A stretch of 64,000 nt of DNA from RBG-16-66-20 sp035308765. GTDB taxonomy: Bacteria; Pseudomonadota; Gammaproteobacteria; Burkholderiales; SG8-39. A program made the translations under genes and the position numbers. Under the pieces are notes generated by a model, which saw nothing but the letters and a program-made list of their open reading frames with translations, searched no databases and was not told the origin of the DNA. The stretch is from assembly GCA_035308765.1 (NCBI GenBank), contig DATGGA010000026.1, forward strand, positions 33,089 to 97,088, read 5' to 3'. Positions 14,901 through 24,268 of this stretch are shown here, piece after piece; positions within the stretch are counted from its first letter, which is position 1; every line of letters starts with the position of its first letter.

Positions 14901-17351
14901 GGCCAGCTTGAGGCGCTGCGCCTCGCCGCCGGAGAGCGTCGGCACCGGCTGGCCGAGGCGCAGGTAGTCGAGGCCGACGTCCTTGAGCGGCCGCAGCTTC
15001 GCCACCAGCTCCGCCTCGTTGCGGAAGAAATACAGCGCTTCCGATACCGTCAGGTCGAGCGCGTCGGCGATGGACTTGCCGCCGATCTTCACTTCCAGTA
15101 TCTCCGCCCGGAAGCGCCGGCCGTCGCAGTCGGGGCAGCGCAGGTAGACGTCCGACAGGAACTGCATCTCGACGTGCTCGAAGCCGTTGCCGCCGCAGGC
15201 CGGGCAGCGCCCGTTGCCCGAGTTGAAGCTGAAAGTGCCCGGGGTGTATTTCCTTTGCCTGGACTCCGGGGAATTCGCGAACAATTTCCTGATGGAATCG
15301 AAAGCCCCGACGTAGCTTGCCGGGTTGGAGCGCGTGGTCTTGCCGATGGGCGACTGATCCACCATCACCACTTCCTCGACCTGGTCTGCGCCGCGCAGCG
15401 CCAGGTGCGCGCCCGGCGCCTCGGTCGGCCTGCCTTGGGCCTTGCGCAACGCAGCATAGAGCACGTCCTGCACCAGGGTCGATTTACCTGAGCCGGAAAC
15501 GCCTGTCACGCAAACCAGCCGCTCCAGCGGAATGACCACGTCGATGTTCTTGAGATTGTGCTGGCTAGCTTTTTCTACTTTCAGGAACTTTCGTGAAGAA
15601 GAAACGGACAAGGGAGTCCCCGCTTTCTTCCTTCCTGAAAAATACTCGGCGGTAATGGTGCTGGATTTCCGGAGTTCTTCGGGCGTGCCGAAAAATGCCA
15701 CTTCCCCGCCGCGCTCCCCCGGTCCCGGGCCGATGTCGAGAATGCGGTCGGCGGCGAACATGATCTGCGGGTCGTGCTCCACCACCACCAGCGAATTGCC
15801 CGCGTCGCGCAGCTGCTTCATGACGTCGATCACGCGGCCCATGTCGCGCGGATGCAGCCCGACCGAAGGCTCATCCAGCACGAACAGCGTGTTCACCAAA
15901 GAGGTGCCGAGGGCGGTGGTGAGGTTGATGCGCTGCACTTCGCCGCCCGACAGCGTGCGCGACTGCCGGTCCAGCGTCAGGTAGCCAAGGCCGACGTCGC
16001 AGAGGAATTTCAGCCGCGTGCGGATTTCAGTGAGCAGCAGGTCGGTGGCTTCATCCAATTGTTTTGGAATTTCAATGTTTTTAAAAAAATCTCTTACCTT
16101 ATCCAAGGGCAAAAGCATCAGGTCGTGGATCGAAAGCCCGTTCACTTTCCACAGCATGGAATCCGGCTTCAGGCGCGTGCCGTGGCAGGTCTGGCAGGGC
16201 GTGTAGGCGCGGTACTTCGACAGCAGGACCCGGATGTGCATCTTGTAGGCCTTGCTCTCCAGCCACTTGAAGAAGCGCTGCACCCCGTACCAGGTGCCGG
16301 GCCAGGATTTACGCCAGTTCACCCACTCCGGTTCGCCTTCCAGCACCCAGGCCTTGTGGGCTGGTTTCAATTCCTTGAAGGGAACATCCAGGGGAATTCC
16401 CCGCTTCTTCGCGTACTTGACCAGGTCGTCCTGGCATTCCTTGAAGCTCGGGGATCGCCAGGGTTTGATGCAGCCTTCTCTCAAAGAAAGCCTTTCATTG
16501 GGGACAACCAGACCAAAGTCCACGCCGATCACTCGCCCGAACCCGCGGCAGGTCTCGCAGGCGCCCAGCGGCGAGTTGAAGGAAAACGCCGCCGGCGTCG
16601 GCTCCGAATATGAAATGTCGCAGTCGGGGCAGTGCAGGCCGGAAGAGAATTTCCACGGCTTGCCGCCCTCAGGAAACACGTTCACCTTGCCCTGGCCTAT
16701 CTTGAGCGCGCTTTCCAGCGCCTCGATAACGCGCGCACGCTCCGCCGAGCCGACGCGAAAGCGGTCCTGGATCACTTCCAGCGAAGTCTTGCTGCGTTCG
16801 TGGATCCGCGTATAGCCCTGCGCTTCCAGCAGCTGCAGGATTTCCTTTTCGCCGAAGTTCTTCGGGATGATTACCGGGAACGTGACAACCAGCCTCTGGT
16901 CGGGTTGTTGTTTCAGAAAGGCGAAAATCGATTCAGGCGTGTCCCTGACCACCGGCTTGCCGCAGCCCCTGCAAAACAGCTTTGCCGCCCGCGCGTACAG
17001 CAGCTTCAGGTGGTCGTTCAGCTCGGTCATCGTGCCCACGGTGGAGCGCGAGGTGCGGACCGGGTTGGTCTGGTCGATGGCGATGGCCGGCGGGATGCCG
17101 TCGATGGCGTCCACCTGCGGCTTGTCCATGCGGTCGAGGAACTGGCGCGCGTAGGGGCTGAAGGTCTCCACGTAGCGCCGCTGGCCCTCGGCGTAGAGCG
17201 TGTCGAAGACGAGCGAGGATTTGCCCGATCCCGACACGCCGGTGACGACCACCAGTTCCCCGTTCGGGATCGCGAGCGTGAGATTCTTGAGGTTGTTCTG
17301 CCTGGCGCCGCGGATGTGGATCGCGTCGGCGGGGGGTGCTTCCTGCTTCAC
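11964..17351 (-). CDS. uvrA: Tandem-fused UvrA: excinuclease ABC subunit A, double length
   Basis: Damage-recognition ATPase of nucleotide excision repair, but 1795 aa instead of the usual ~940. Four ABC ATPase modules are visible, with GVSGSGKS Walker A motifs near residues 38, 618, 967 and 1485. Each has its own LSGGE signature and Walker B DEP. Each half also has the UvrA zinc modules: CPDC...CETC and CPAC...CPDC in half one, CPSC...CKAC and CENC...CEAC in half two. Both halves keep the region between Walker A and signature where UvrB binds. The frame is open throughout, with no sign of a frameshift. The halves join near residue 930. Several AT-rich patches encode lysine-rich linkers. The ATG follows a short divergent gap to the M20 peptidase gene. 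Confidence 0.95.
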   Translation of the reverse strand: MKQEAPPADAIHIRGARQNNLKNLTLAIPNGELVVVTGVSGSGKSSLVFDTLYAEGQRRYVETFSPYARQFLDRMDKPQVDAIDGIPPAIAIDQTNPVRTSRSTVGTMTELNDHLKLLYARAAKLFCRGCGKPVVRDTPESIFAFLKQQPDQRLVVTFPVIIPKNFGEKEILQLLEAQGYTRIHERSKTSLEVIQDRFRVGSAERARVIEALESALKIGQGKVNVFPEGGKPWKFSSGLHCPDCDISYSEPTPAAFSFNSPLGACETCRGFGRVIGVDFGLVVPNERLSLREGCIKPWRSPSFKECQDDLVKYAKKRGIPLDVPFKELKPAHKAWVLEGEPEWVNWRKSWPGTWYGVQRFFKWLESKAYKMHIRVLLSKYRAYTPCQTCHGTRLKPDSMLWKVNGLSIHDLMLLPLDKVRDFFKNIEIPKQLDEATDLLLTEIRTRLKFLCDVGLGYLTLDRQSRTLSGGEVQRINLTTALGTSLVNTLFVLDEPSVGLHPRDMGRVIDVMKQLRDAGNSLVVVEHDPQIMFAADRILDIGPGPGERGGEVAFFGTPEELRKSSTITAEYFSGRKKAGTPLSVSSSRKFLKVEKASQHNLKNIDVVIPLERLVCVTGVSGSGKSTLVQDVLYAALRKAQGRPTEAPGAHLALRGADQVEEVVMVDQSPIGKTTRSNPASYVGAFDSIRKLFANSPESRQRKYTPGTFSFNSGNGRCPACGGNGFEHVEMQFLSDVYLRCPDCDGRRFRAEILEVKIGGKSIADALDLTVSEALYFFRNEAELVAKLRPLKDVGLDYLRLGQPVPTLSGGEAQRLKLAGHLAEAGSTTTAKLFLFDEPTTGLHFDDVAKLLRAFRQLLEAGHSLLVIEHNLDVIRACDWIIDLGPEGGDAGGELVCAGAPADVAKHPDSHTAKALRDYEKAFMQSLKATEPAGRYLGTAIQIHNAKEHNLKGIDVEVPRNRFTVVTGVSGSGKSTLAFDILFSEGQRRYLESLNAYARQFVQGASRPDVDAIFGIPPTVAIEQRTSRGGRKSTVGTLTEVHHFLRLAFVKLGTQYCPDCRVPIEPQSEEVIAARILKDYRNQHVTLLAPLIVNRKGVYTELAKWARSKGYSQLRVDGKLLPVLPFPRIDRFKEHSIELPVATIKISPSSEIQLRRELSKALELGKGAVQILAKKPQSFSTKRACPSCGRGFAELDPRLFSYNSRHGWCKACVGTGLELKDVGWDAERSRTGTEDHVLDSWIEWLEVDQPCPECRGDRLNPEALAVQWNGKNIAGFGSLAISILEKELKTVKLNSRAAEIAKDLLSELNSRLQFLEQVGLGYLTLDRSAPTLSGGEAQRIRLAAQLGSNLRGVCYILDEPTIGLHHRDNQILLGVLEKLEAKGNTLVVVEHDEDTILRAHHVIDLGPGAGKLGGRVIGAGSAADLMKLPDSLTGKFLKEPLRHPIQPRRAVTSKSPDLKIQKAKLHNLKNVDARIPLDRLVVITGVSGSGKSTLARDVLFRSLQEKKPVGCKTVAGAKLLDRVLEVDQTPIGKTPRSCPATYVGFWDAIRKSFADTSEARMRGWGASRFSFNTKGGRCENCEGQGIRKIEMSFLPDVKVACEACGGLRFNPETLMVRWRDKTIGEVLAMSVDEAVEFFSAHPRIHRALRLMQDVGLGYLTLGQQSPTLSGGEAQRLKLVTELSKTSADRKTLYVLDEPTVGLHMADVEKLIRVLHRLVEAGNSVVVIEHNLDIIAEADWIIDLGPEGGSGGGEVVYQGPPDVSPALSLQSDSHTCRALAEFLAERRNPGLPRQSKRA

Positions 17352-17423
17352 CCCGTCATTCTATCGTTGTGCGTGCAGCGGCGGCGCGGGAAAAGCGGTC
17401 TTCCAGGAGATAATCCCCTGACA

Positions 17424-18818
17424 ATGAGCCGGGAACGGGCGATAGCCCACGCAGAGAAGTACTTCGACGAGGGCGGATTCTTCGCCGACCTCGCGCGCCG
17501 CGTCGCCATTCCCACCGAAAGCCAGAATCCGGATCGGGGCGCCGATCTCGCGCGTTACCTCTCGAGTGAAATGCAATCCAGCTTCGAGCGTCTCGGCTTC
17601 CGCTGCCGCATCTTCGACAACCCCAGCGCCAAATACGGCCCGTTCCTGGTCGCGGAGCGCATCGAGGATCCGGCGCTGGTCACGGTCCTGTCGTACGGCC
17701 ATGGCGACGTGATCCGCGGGCAGGAAGCAAGCTGGAAGCCGGGCCTGGATCCATGGGTGCTGAAGCGCGACGGCGAGCGGCTCTATGGCCGCGGCACTGC
17801 CGACAACAAGGGCCAGCACAGCATCAATCTCGCCGCCGTCGCGGCCGCGCTCGAAACGCGCGGCAAGCTCGGCTTCAATATGAAGGTGCTGATCGAAACC
17901 GGCGAAGAGGTGGGCTCCCCGGGCCTGAAGGAATTCTGTTCCCGGAATAAGGATCTTTTAAAGGCCGATGTGTTCATCGCCTCCGACGGGCCGCGCCTGC
18001 AGCCGGGCCAGCCGACGATCTTCCTCGGCTCGCGCGGCGCGTTCAACATGGATCTTGTGGTGGACCTGCGCGAAGGCGGTCACCATTCTGGCAACTGGGG
18101 CGGGCTGCTCGCCAATCCGGGCGTCATCCTCGCCCACGCGCTCGCGAGCATCACCGGGCCGAAGGGCGAGATCAAGGTGAAGGAATGGCGCCCGGATACG
18201 CTTACCCCCTCGGTGCGCGAAGCGCTGTCGGGGCTGGAAGTGGACGGCGGCGTTGACGGCCCGAAAGTGGACCCGGACTGGGGCGAACCCGGCCTCACGC
18301 CCGCGGAGCGCGTGTTCGGCTGGTCGAGTTTCGAGGTACTGGCTTTTACGGCCGGCAATCCCGACAAGCCGGTCAACGCCATTCCGCCGCGCGCGAGCTG
18401 CCACTGCCAGCTGCGCTACGTTGTAGGTGTCGATCCGGCCGATATCGTGGCGGCGCTCGAGCGCCACCTCGCCGGTGCCGGGTTTCCGATGGTGAAAGTG
18501 ACCGCCGCGCGCGAAGGCTTCTTCCCGGCGACGCGGCTGGACCCGCAGCATCCCTGGGTTGTCTGGGCTAAAAAATCCCTGGAAAAAACCAGTCTAAAAC
18601 AGACGGCGATTCTGCCCAATCTGGGCGGCTCGCTGCCGAACGACGTTTTTTCCGACCTGCTCGGCCTGCCGACCGTCTGGATCCCGCACTCCTATGCCTC
18701 CTGCAGCCAGCACGCGCCGAACGAGCACATGCTCGCACCCGTGGCGCGCGATGCGCTGCGCCTCATGGCCGGGCTGATGTGGGACCTGGGCGAGGCAGGG
18801 ACACTGCCTCGCGCTTAA
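17424..18818 (+). CDS. M20-family metallopeptidase
   Basis: Zinc-dependent amidohydrolase/peptidase of 464 aa (ArgE/DapE/CPG2 superfamily). Catalytic and metal residues are visible: His93 and Asp95 in GHGDV, Asp127 in GTADNKGQ and the Glu161-Glu162 pair in EEVGS. A dimerisation insert follows. The C-terminal His lies in the HAPNEH segment near residue 440, as in family members that use NEH-type ligands. The substrate is not evident. It is divergent from uvrA. Its stop TAA overlaps the convergent queD stop in a TTAA. Confidence 0.88.
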   Translation: MSRERAIAHAEKYFDEGGFFADLARRVAIPTESQNPDRGADLARYLSSEMQSSFERLGFRCRIFDNPSAKYGPFLVAERIEDPALVTVLSYGHGDVIRGQEASWKPGLDPWVLKRDGERLYGRGTADNKGQHSINLAAVAAALETRGKLGFNMKVLIETGEEVGSPGLKEFCSRNKDLLKADVFIASDGPRLQPGQPTIFLGSRGAFNMDLVVDLREGGHHSGNWGGLLANPGVILAHALASITGPKGEIKVKEWRPDTLTPSVREALSGLEVDGGVDGPKVDPDWGEPGLTPAERVFGWSSFEVLAFTAGNPDKPVNAIPPRASCHCQLRYVVGVDPADIVAALERHLAGAGFPMVKVTAAREGFFPATRLDPQHPWVVWAKKSLEKTSLKQTAILPNLGGSLPNDVFSDLLGLPTVWIPHSYASCSQHAPNEHMLAPVARDALRLMAGLMWDLGEAGTLPRA

Positions 18819-19174
18819 CCGCCCGTATAAGTGCAGCTCTGGCCGAGCGAGTCGCGCCGCACGGTGACGCGGGCGAGCGATCTCAGTTGCGGCGCAAGCT
18901 GGTTCCAGATCCAGACTGAAAGGTTTTCCAGGCTCGGTTTTTCCAGGCCCTGGATCTCGTTCAGCATGCGATGGTCGAGCGCCCCGCGGATTTTTTTGCA
19001 TGCTGTTTCGATGCCGTCGAAATCCACGACGAAGCCGGTAGCCGCATCCGGCTTGCCGCTGACGGCGACCTCGACCTGGAACGAATGGCCGTGCACGCCC
19101 CGGTAGGGATGACCGTCGGGGTAGTTCTCGAAGCGGTGCGCGGCGTCGAAGCCGAAGCGGTAGCAGAGTTCCAT
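18815..19174 (-). CDS. queD: 6-carboxytetrahydropterin synthase homologue (QueD/PTPS family) with altered active site
   Basis: Protein of 119 aa in the QueD/6-pyruvoyl-tetrahydropterin synthase family; QueD makes 6-carboxy-tetrahydropterin for queuosine and other 7-deazapurines. The zinc ligands are present (His13, His28 and His30 in AAHRF and VHGHSF), as is the LDHRMLNEI segment. The catalytic Cys that precedes HGH in the E. coli enzyme (GHKCGRLHGH) is Tyr24 here (GHPYRGVHGH). The C-terminal pterin-binding Glu (KET) also appears replaced (RRDS). Its position 5 bases after queE argues for a queuosine role, but the chemistry may differ. The symbol is given from context and family. Confidence 0.8.
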   Translation of the reverse strand: MELCYRFGFDAAHRFENYPDGHPYRGVHGHSFQVEVAVSGKPDAATGFVVDFDGIETACKKIRGALDHRMLNEIQGLEKPSLENLSVWIWNQLAPQLRSLARVTVRRDSLGQSCTYTGG

Positions 19175-19179
19175 GATGC

Positions 19180-19809
19180 CTAGGGAATGCCGATGAGCTT
19201 GTGGGATTGCAGGCTCAGGCGCCAGCGCGGGTGCGCGAGGCAGTAGTCCACCGCGAGCCTGGTGTTTCGCGCCTTCTCGGGGCCGTCCATGGGCTGCAGG
19301 AAAAAGTGCTCGAAGGCGAGCCCCTCGAATTTGGGCGGCTCGGCATCGGCCTGCGGGTACACCAGCTTCAGTTCATTGCCGCGCTCGAGCACCAGCGGCG
19401 CGCCGGCCTTCGGGCTGACGCAGATCCAGTCGATGCCGGGCGGCGCCGGTTGGGTGCCGTTGGTCTCGATGGCGACGCGGAATCCCGCCTCGTGCATCGC
19501 CTCTACAAGCGGCGCGTCCAGCTGCAGCAGCGGCTCGCCTCCGGTACAGACGACCAGGGGCGCCGTCGAGTTCGCAGGCAGCGCCGCTTGCAGCGCGCGC
19601 ACCAGTTCGGCGGGCGCGGCGAAGCGCCCGCCGCCCGCGCCGTCGGTGCCGACGAATTCGGTGTCGCAGAAGCGGCAGACGGCGGTGGCGCGATCCTGCT
19701 CCCGCCCGCTCCAGAGGTTGCAGCCTGCGAAGCGGCAGAACACCGCCGGCGTACCGGCGTTCGCGCCTTCGCCCTGCAGCGTGTAGAAGATTTCTTTTAC
19801 GGCGTACAT
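19180..19809 (-). CDS. queE: 7-carboxy-7-deazaguanine synthase (radical SAM)
   Basis: Radical SAM enzyme of 209 aa that contracts 6-carboxy-tetrahydropterin to 7-carboxy-7-deazaguanine in queuosine biosynthesis. It has the proteobacterial QueE cluster motif C-x14-C-x2-C (Cys30, Cys45, Cys48 within FAGCNLWSG and CRFCDTEF), then TGGEPLLQ and the C-terminal HKLIGIP. The start is the ATG at 19807-19809, giving MYAVKEIFYTLQGEG, the usual N-terminus; a longer open frame upstream is not used. It probably forms a two-gene operon with queD. queC and queF are not in the window. Confidence 0.95.
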   Translation of the reverse strand: MYAVKEIFYTLQGEGANAGTPAVFCRFAGCNLWSGREQDRATAVCRFCDTEFVGTDGAGGGRFAAPAELVRALQAALPANSTAPLVVCTGGEPLLQLDAPLVEAMHEAGFRVAIETNGTQPAPPGIDWICVSPKAGAPLVLERGNELKLVYPQADAEPPKFEGLAFEHFFLQPMDGPEKARNTRLAVDYCLAHPRWRLSLQSHKLIGIP

Positions 19810-19861
19810 GGGGCGATTATCCAATAAAGGCGATAATCTCGGCCTTTTTTCCGGAACGCCG

Positions 19862-21520
<1,659 letters not shown>

Positions 21521-21530
21521 TCCGCGGCGC

Positions 21531-22352
21531 ATGACGGCCCGTGATATGCGTGGGCCGCTGTTGACTCAAAAGGTCGCCGAAGCGCTGCGCGCCGGCGCGT
21601 CCGCGGTCGAGTGCTCGCTGGATCTCGATCGGTCGACGACTACCGTTGAAGTGGATACAGAAGGGTGGACCTGGCGGGGCCGTCGTTTCCCCTATCTGGA
21701 ATCCGCCAAGGAACGAACCATTTACTACTGGACCGGCGACAGCTTCCAGCCCGCTGCCCGCTACGCGGGCTCGCTCATCAAACTGGTGCCGACGGAATGG
21801 GGACCGCCTACCTTCGAAATCGACGGCATCAAGATGCTGGTCACGTCGCGCGTGTCGCCTTACGCGGATGCCGAACGCAAGGTCGGCCTGATCCAGCCGC
21901 GCGGCAAGGTGATCCTGGATTGCTGCGGCGGCCTGGGCTATTTCGCAGCCTGGTGCATGGCGGGCGGAGCAAAACTGGTGTTGTCCTACGAGAAGAACCC
22001 CGACGTCATCTGGCTGCGCGGCCTGAATCCGTGGTCGCCCGCTGTTGGGGGCGCCTTGACGCTGACTCAGGGGGACATCTCCAAGGAGATTTTCGGCCTC
22101 GCGGCCAATTCAGTGGACGCGATCCTGCACGACCCGCCGCGCTTCGGAATCGCGGGGGAGCTTTATTCGCAAGCCTTCTACGACCAGCTCGCCAGGGTGC
22201 TCAGGTGCAGGGGCAAGCTGTTCCATTACACCGGCACGCCGAACAAGCTCACCAGCGGCCGCGACGTGCCTAACGAAATAGCGAAACGATTGCGCCGGGC
22301 CGGGTTTGTTGCAGAGCTGCACGGCGACGGGGTGCTGGCAGCGAAGAGCTGA
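21531..22352 (+). CDS. SAM-dependent methyltransferase of unknown target
   Basis: Predicted class I methyltransferase, 273 aa. The SAM-binding motif I is ILDCCGGLGYFA (about residues 124-135). A catalytic-type motif IV, LHDPPRF, follows about 70 residues later. An acidic strand end is seen in LSYEKNP. The N-terminal ~100 residues form a separate domain (GWTWRGRRFPYL). The overall layout resembles COG2521-type predicted methyltransferases; the acceptor is unknown, though a DPPR motif is common in enzymes acting on amino groups. It begins 10 bases after ettA and may be cotranscribed. An in-frame ATG six codons in is an alternative start. Confidence 0.7.
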   Translation: MTARDMRGPLLTQKVAEALRAGASAVECSLDLDRSTTTVEVDTEGWTWRGRRFPYLESAKERTIYYWTGDSFQPAARYAGSLIKLVPTEWGPPTFEIDGIKMLVTSRVSPYADAERKVGLIQPRGKVILDCCGGLGYFAAWCMAGGAKLVLSYEKNPDVIWLRGLNPWSPAVGGALTLTQGDISKEIFGLAANSVDAILHDPPRFGIAGELYSQAFYDQLARVLRCRGKLFHYTGTPNKLTSGRDVPNEIAKRLRRAGFVAELHGDGVLAAKS

Positions 22353-22361
22353 GCTGCGGCC

Positions 22362-23123
22362 TCAGCGCCGATAGTCGGTGCCCTTTTTGTCGATCACGCG
22401 CAGCAACGCGTTCCATTCGTGGACGCCGAAATCGGGTTTTGCCCGGGCCGACTTCATGTATGCCGCCACTCCGTCGATCACGTGGTCCGCGATCGGCACC
22501 GGCGGTTCTCCGAGAGAGCGCGAAATCAACTCGAGCTCGCAGGCGCGTTCCAGCATGTAAAGCCGCTGCAAGGCGCCCGGAATGGTCGGCGCATGCGTCA
22601 GCAGGCCGTGATTTTGCAGCACGACACAGGCGCCTTTGCGGCAGCTCACGCCCAGCGCGTCGCATTCCTCCTGCGTCGCCGGCAGGCCGTATTCGTGGTA
22701 CACGACTTCATCCAGCACGTTGAGCGCGTCCTGGCTGATGGGGCGAAGGCCTTTGCGCATCAACGAAACGCCGGCGCCGGCGCGCGTGTGCGTGTGCATC
22801 ACGCAATTGGCGTCGGGCCGTGCCTTGTAGACGCCGCTGTGAATGGTGAATCCGGCCTCGTTGAAGCGGCCCTGCCGGCCGAGCACCCTGCCTTCGAGAT
22901 CCATCTTGATCAGGCTCGATGCCGTGATCTCGTGGAACATCTCTTCGTAGTGATTGATCAGGAAAGCGCCGGGTTCGCCCGGCACGCGAGCCGACATGTG
23001 CGTATTGATGACGTCGGTCCATCCGAAATGGTCCACCACGCGGTAGAGGGCCGCGAGATCGCATCGTGCCTGCCATTCGGCCGCGCTCATGTCGGGTGCA
23101 TGTACTTTCGCTGATGCAGTCAT
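22362..23123 (-). CDS. Class II aldolase/adducin family protein
   Basis: Zinc-type aldolase-fold protein of 253 aa. The metal site is seen as HTHTRAG (two His) plus the later NHGLLTHA, and an acidic FNEAGFTIHSGVY element is typical of the family. Members cleave or decarboxylate sugar phosphates or hydroxy-acids; some in Burkholderiales sit in catabolic clusters like this one. It lies 16 bases after the FMN oxidase gene on the same strand, so both are probably cotranscribed and act on related hydroxy-acids. Exact substrate not inferable. Confidence 0.85.
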   Translation of the reverse strand: MTASAKVHAPDMSAAEWQARCDLAALYRVVDHFGWTDVINTHMSARVPGEPGAFLINHYEEMFHEITASSLIKMDLEGRVLGRQGRFNEAGFTIHSGVYKARPDANCVMHTHTRAGAGVSLMRKGLRPISQDALNVLDEVVYHEYGLPATQEECDALGVSCRKGACVVLQNHGLLTHAPTIPGALQRLYMLERACELELISRSLGEPPVPIADHVIDGVAAYMKSARAKPDFGVHEWNALLRVIDKKGTDYRR

Positions 23124-23139
23124 CGTTTCCTCGCTGATT

Positions 23140-24234
23140 CTATCGGTCGCCCGGAGGCTCTCCGAGCAGTGGAAAGGCGCTGAAGACGCCTGGTTCGCCG
23201 ATCGGCGGCGCAGGGGTTACATGTTGCGGCGTCAGCTCGGCGAACGAAGTGACGCCGAGCAGGCCGAGGCAGGTGCGGATTTCGTCTTCGAGGATTTCCA
23301 GCGTGCGCACGAGGCCGGGCACGCCGGCGGCGCCGAGGCCGAGGCAGGGAAGGCGTCCCAGGCCGACCGTCCCGGCGCCGAGCGCGATCGCCTTCACCAC
23401 GTCCGTGCCGCGCATGAAGCTGCCGTCCACCCAGACTTCGGCGCGGCCGGCGACCGCGGCGACCACCTGCGGCAGGACGGTCATGCTGCCGAGGCCGTGA
23501 TCGAGCTGGCGGCCGCCGTGATTGGAGACATAAACGACTTCGACGCCGTGCTGCACGGCGATTTCCGCGTCCTCTGCGGTGGCGATACCCTTGATGATCA
23601 GCGGCAGCGAATGCTTGTCTTTGTATCGCTTGACCTGGTCCCAGGACAGGCCCGATTGATAGTTGCTCCCGGCGGGCGCTGTGGCGCGCCAGGGCTTGAC
23701 GAAGCGGCCGATGAGATCGCGTTCGCGCCGGCTGTACATGGCGACGTCGACCGTGAAGCAGAAAGCCGCATAGCCGTGGTCGCGCGCGCGCTTGACATGG
23801 TCATCCACCCAGGCGTCGTCGCCGCGCACGTAGAGTTGAAATACGCGAACCGTTTCCGCGGCCGCTGCAGTGGCTTCGAGCCCGGGCTGGCAGACGGACG
23901 ACAGCATCTGCGGCACGCCGAACTGCGCGGCGCCGCGAGCGGCGGCGGCGGCACCGTCTTCGACGATGGATTCCAGTCCGCCGATGGGAGCCAGCATCAC
24001 GGGCAGGCGCATGCGCTTGCCGAGGAAGGAGCCGCCGCAGTCGATCCGCCTGACGTCGCGCAGCACGCGCGGGCGGAAGGCGATCGAGTCGAGGGCCATG
24101 CGGTTGCGGCGCACCGTGGTCTCGGTTTCTGCGCCGCCGATGAGGTAGCTCCAGGGGCCGGGCGCCAGGTTGCGGCGCGCGGCGGCGACGATTTCCTGCA
24201 GAGTGAGAAACTGTTCGGCAAGCGGAGCATTCAT
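23140..24234 (-). CDS. FMN-dependent alpha-hydroxy-acid dehydrogenase/oxidase
   Basis: Flavoprotein of 364 aa (glycolate oxidase / lactate dehydrogenase / mandelate dehydrogenase family) oxidising 2-hydroxy-acids to 2-keto-acids. Visible family motifs are the FMN phosphate region PVMLAPIGG, the lysine strand LIIKGIATAEDA, and the catalytic SNHGGRQLDHG with His239 as the expected base and Arg next to it. There is no signal peptide or cytochrome domain, so it is probably cytosolic and may be an oxidase. The ATG at 24232-24234 is 34 bases from the divergent Bug receptor ATG. Confidence 0.88.
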   Translation of the reverse strand: MNAPLAEQFLTLQEIVAAARRNLAPGPWSYLIGGAETETTVRRNRMALDSIAFRPRVLRDVRRIDCGGSFLGKRMRLPVMLAPIGGLESIVEDGAAAAARGAAQFGVPQMLSSVCQPGLEATAAAAETVRVFQLYVRGDDAWVDDHVKRARDHGYAAFCFTVDVAMYSRRERDLIGRFVKPWRATAPAGSNYQSGLSWDQVKRYKDKHSLPLIIKGIATAEDAEIAVQHGVEVVYVSNHGGRQLDHGLGSMTVLPQVVAAVAGRAEVWVDGSFMRGTDVVKAIALGAGTVGLGRLPCLGLGAAGVPGLVRTLEILEDEIRTCLGLLGVTSFAELTPQHVTPAPPIGEPGVFSAFPLLGEPPGDR

Positions 24235-24268
24235 TGCGGACTCAAGGCTATCATTTGGACGAGGAAAA

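Noticed and set aside
13899..15491. 530-codon plus-strand frame inside uvrA
   Set aside because: It is antisense to a clearly conserved UvrA frame and has no recognisable domain; GC-rich codon bias opens the opposite frame.
22340..22375. Hairpin CTGAG...CTCAG between the methyltransferase and aldolase genes
   Set aside because: Short stem overlapping the stop with no T-run; not strong enough to call a terminator.
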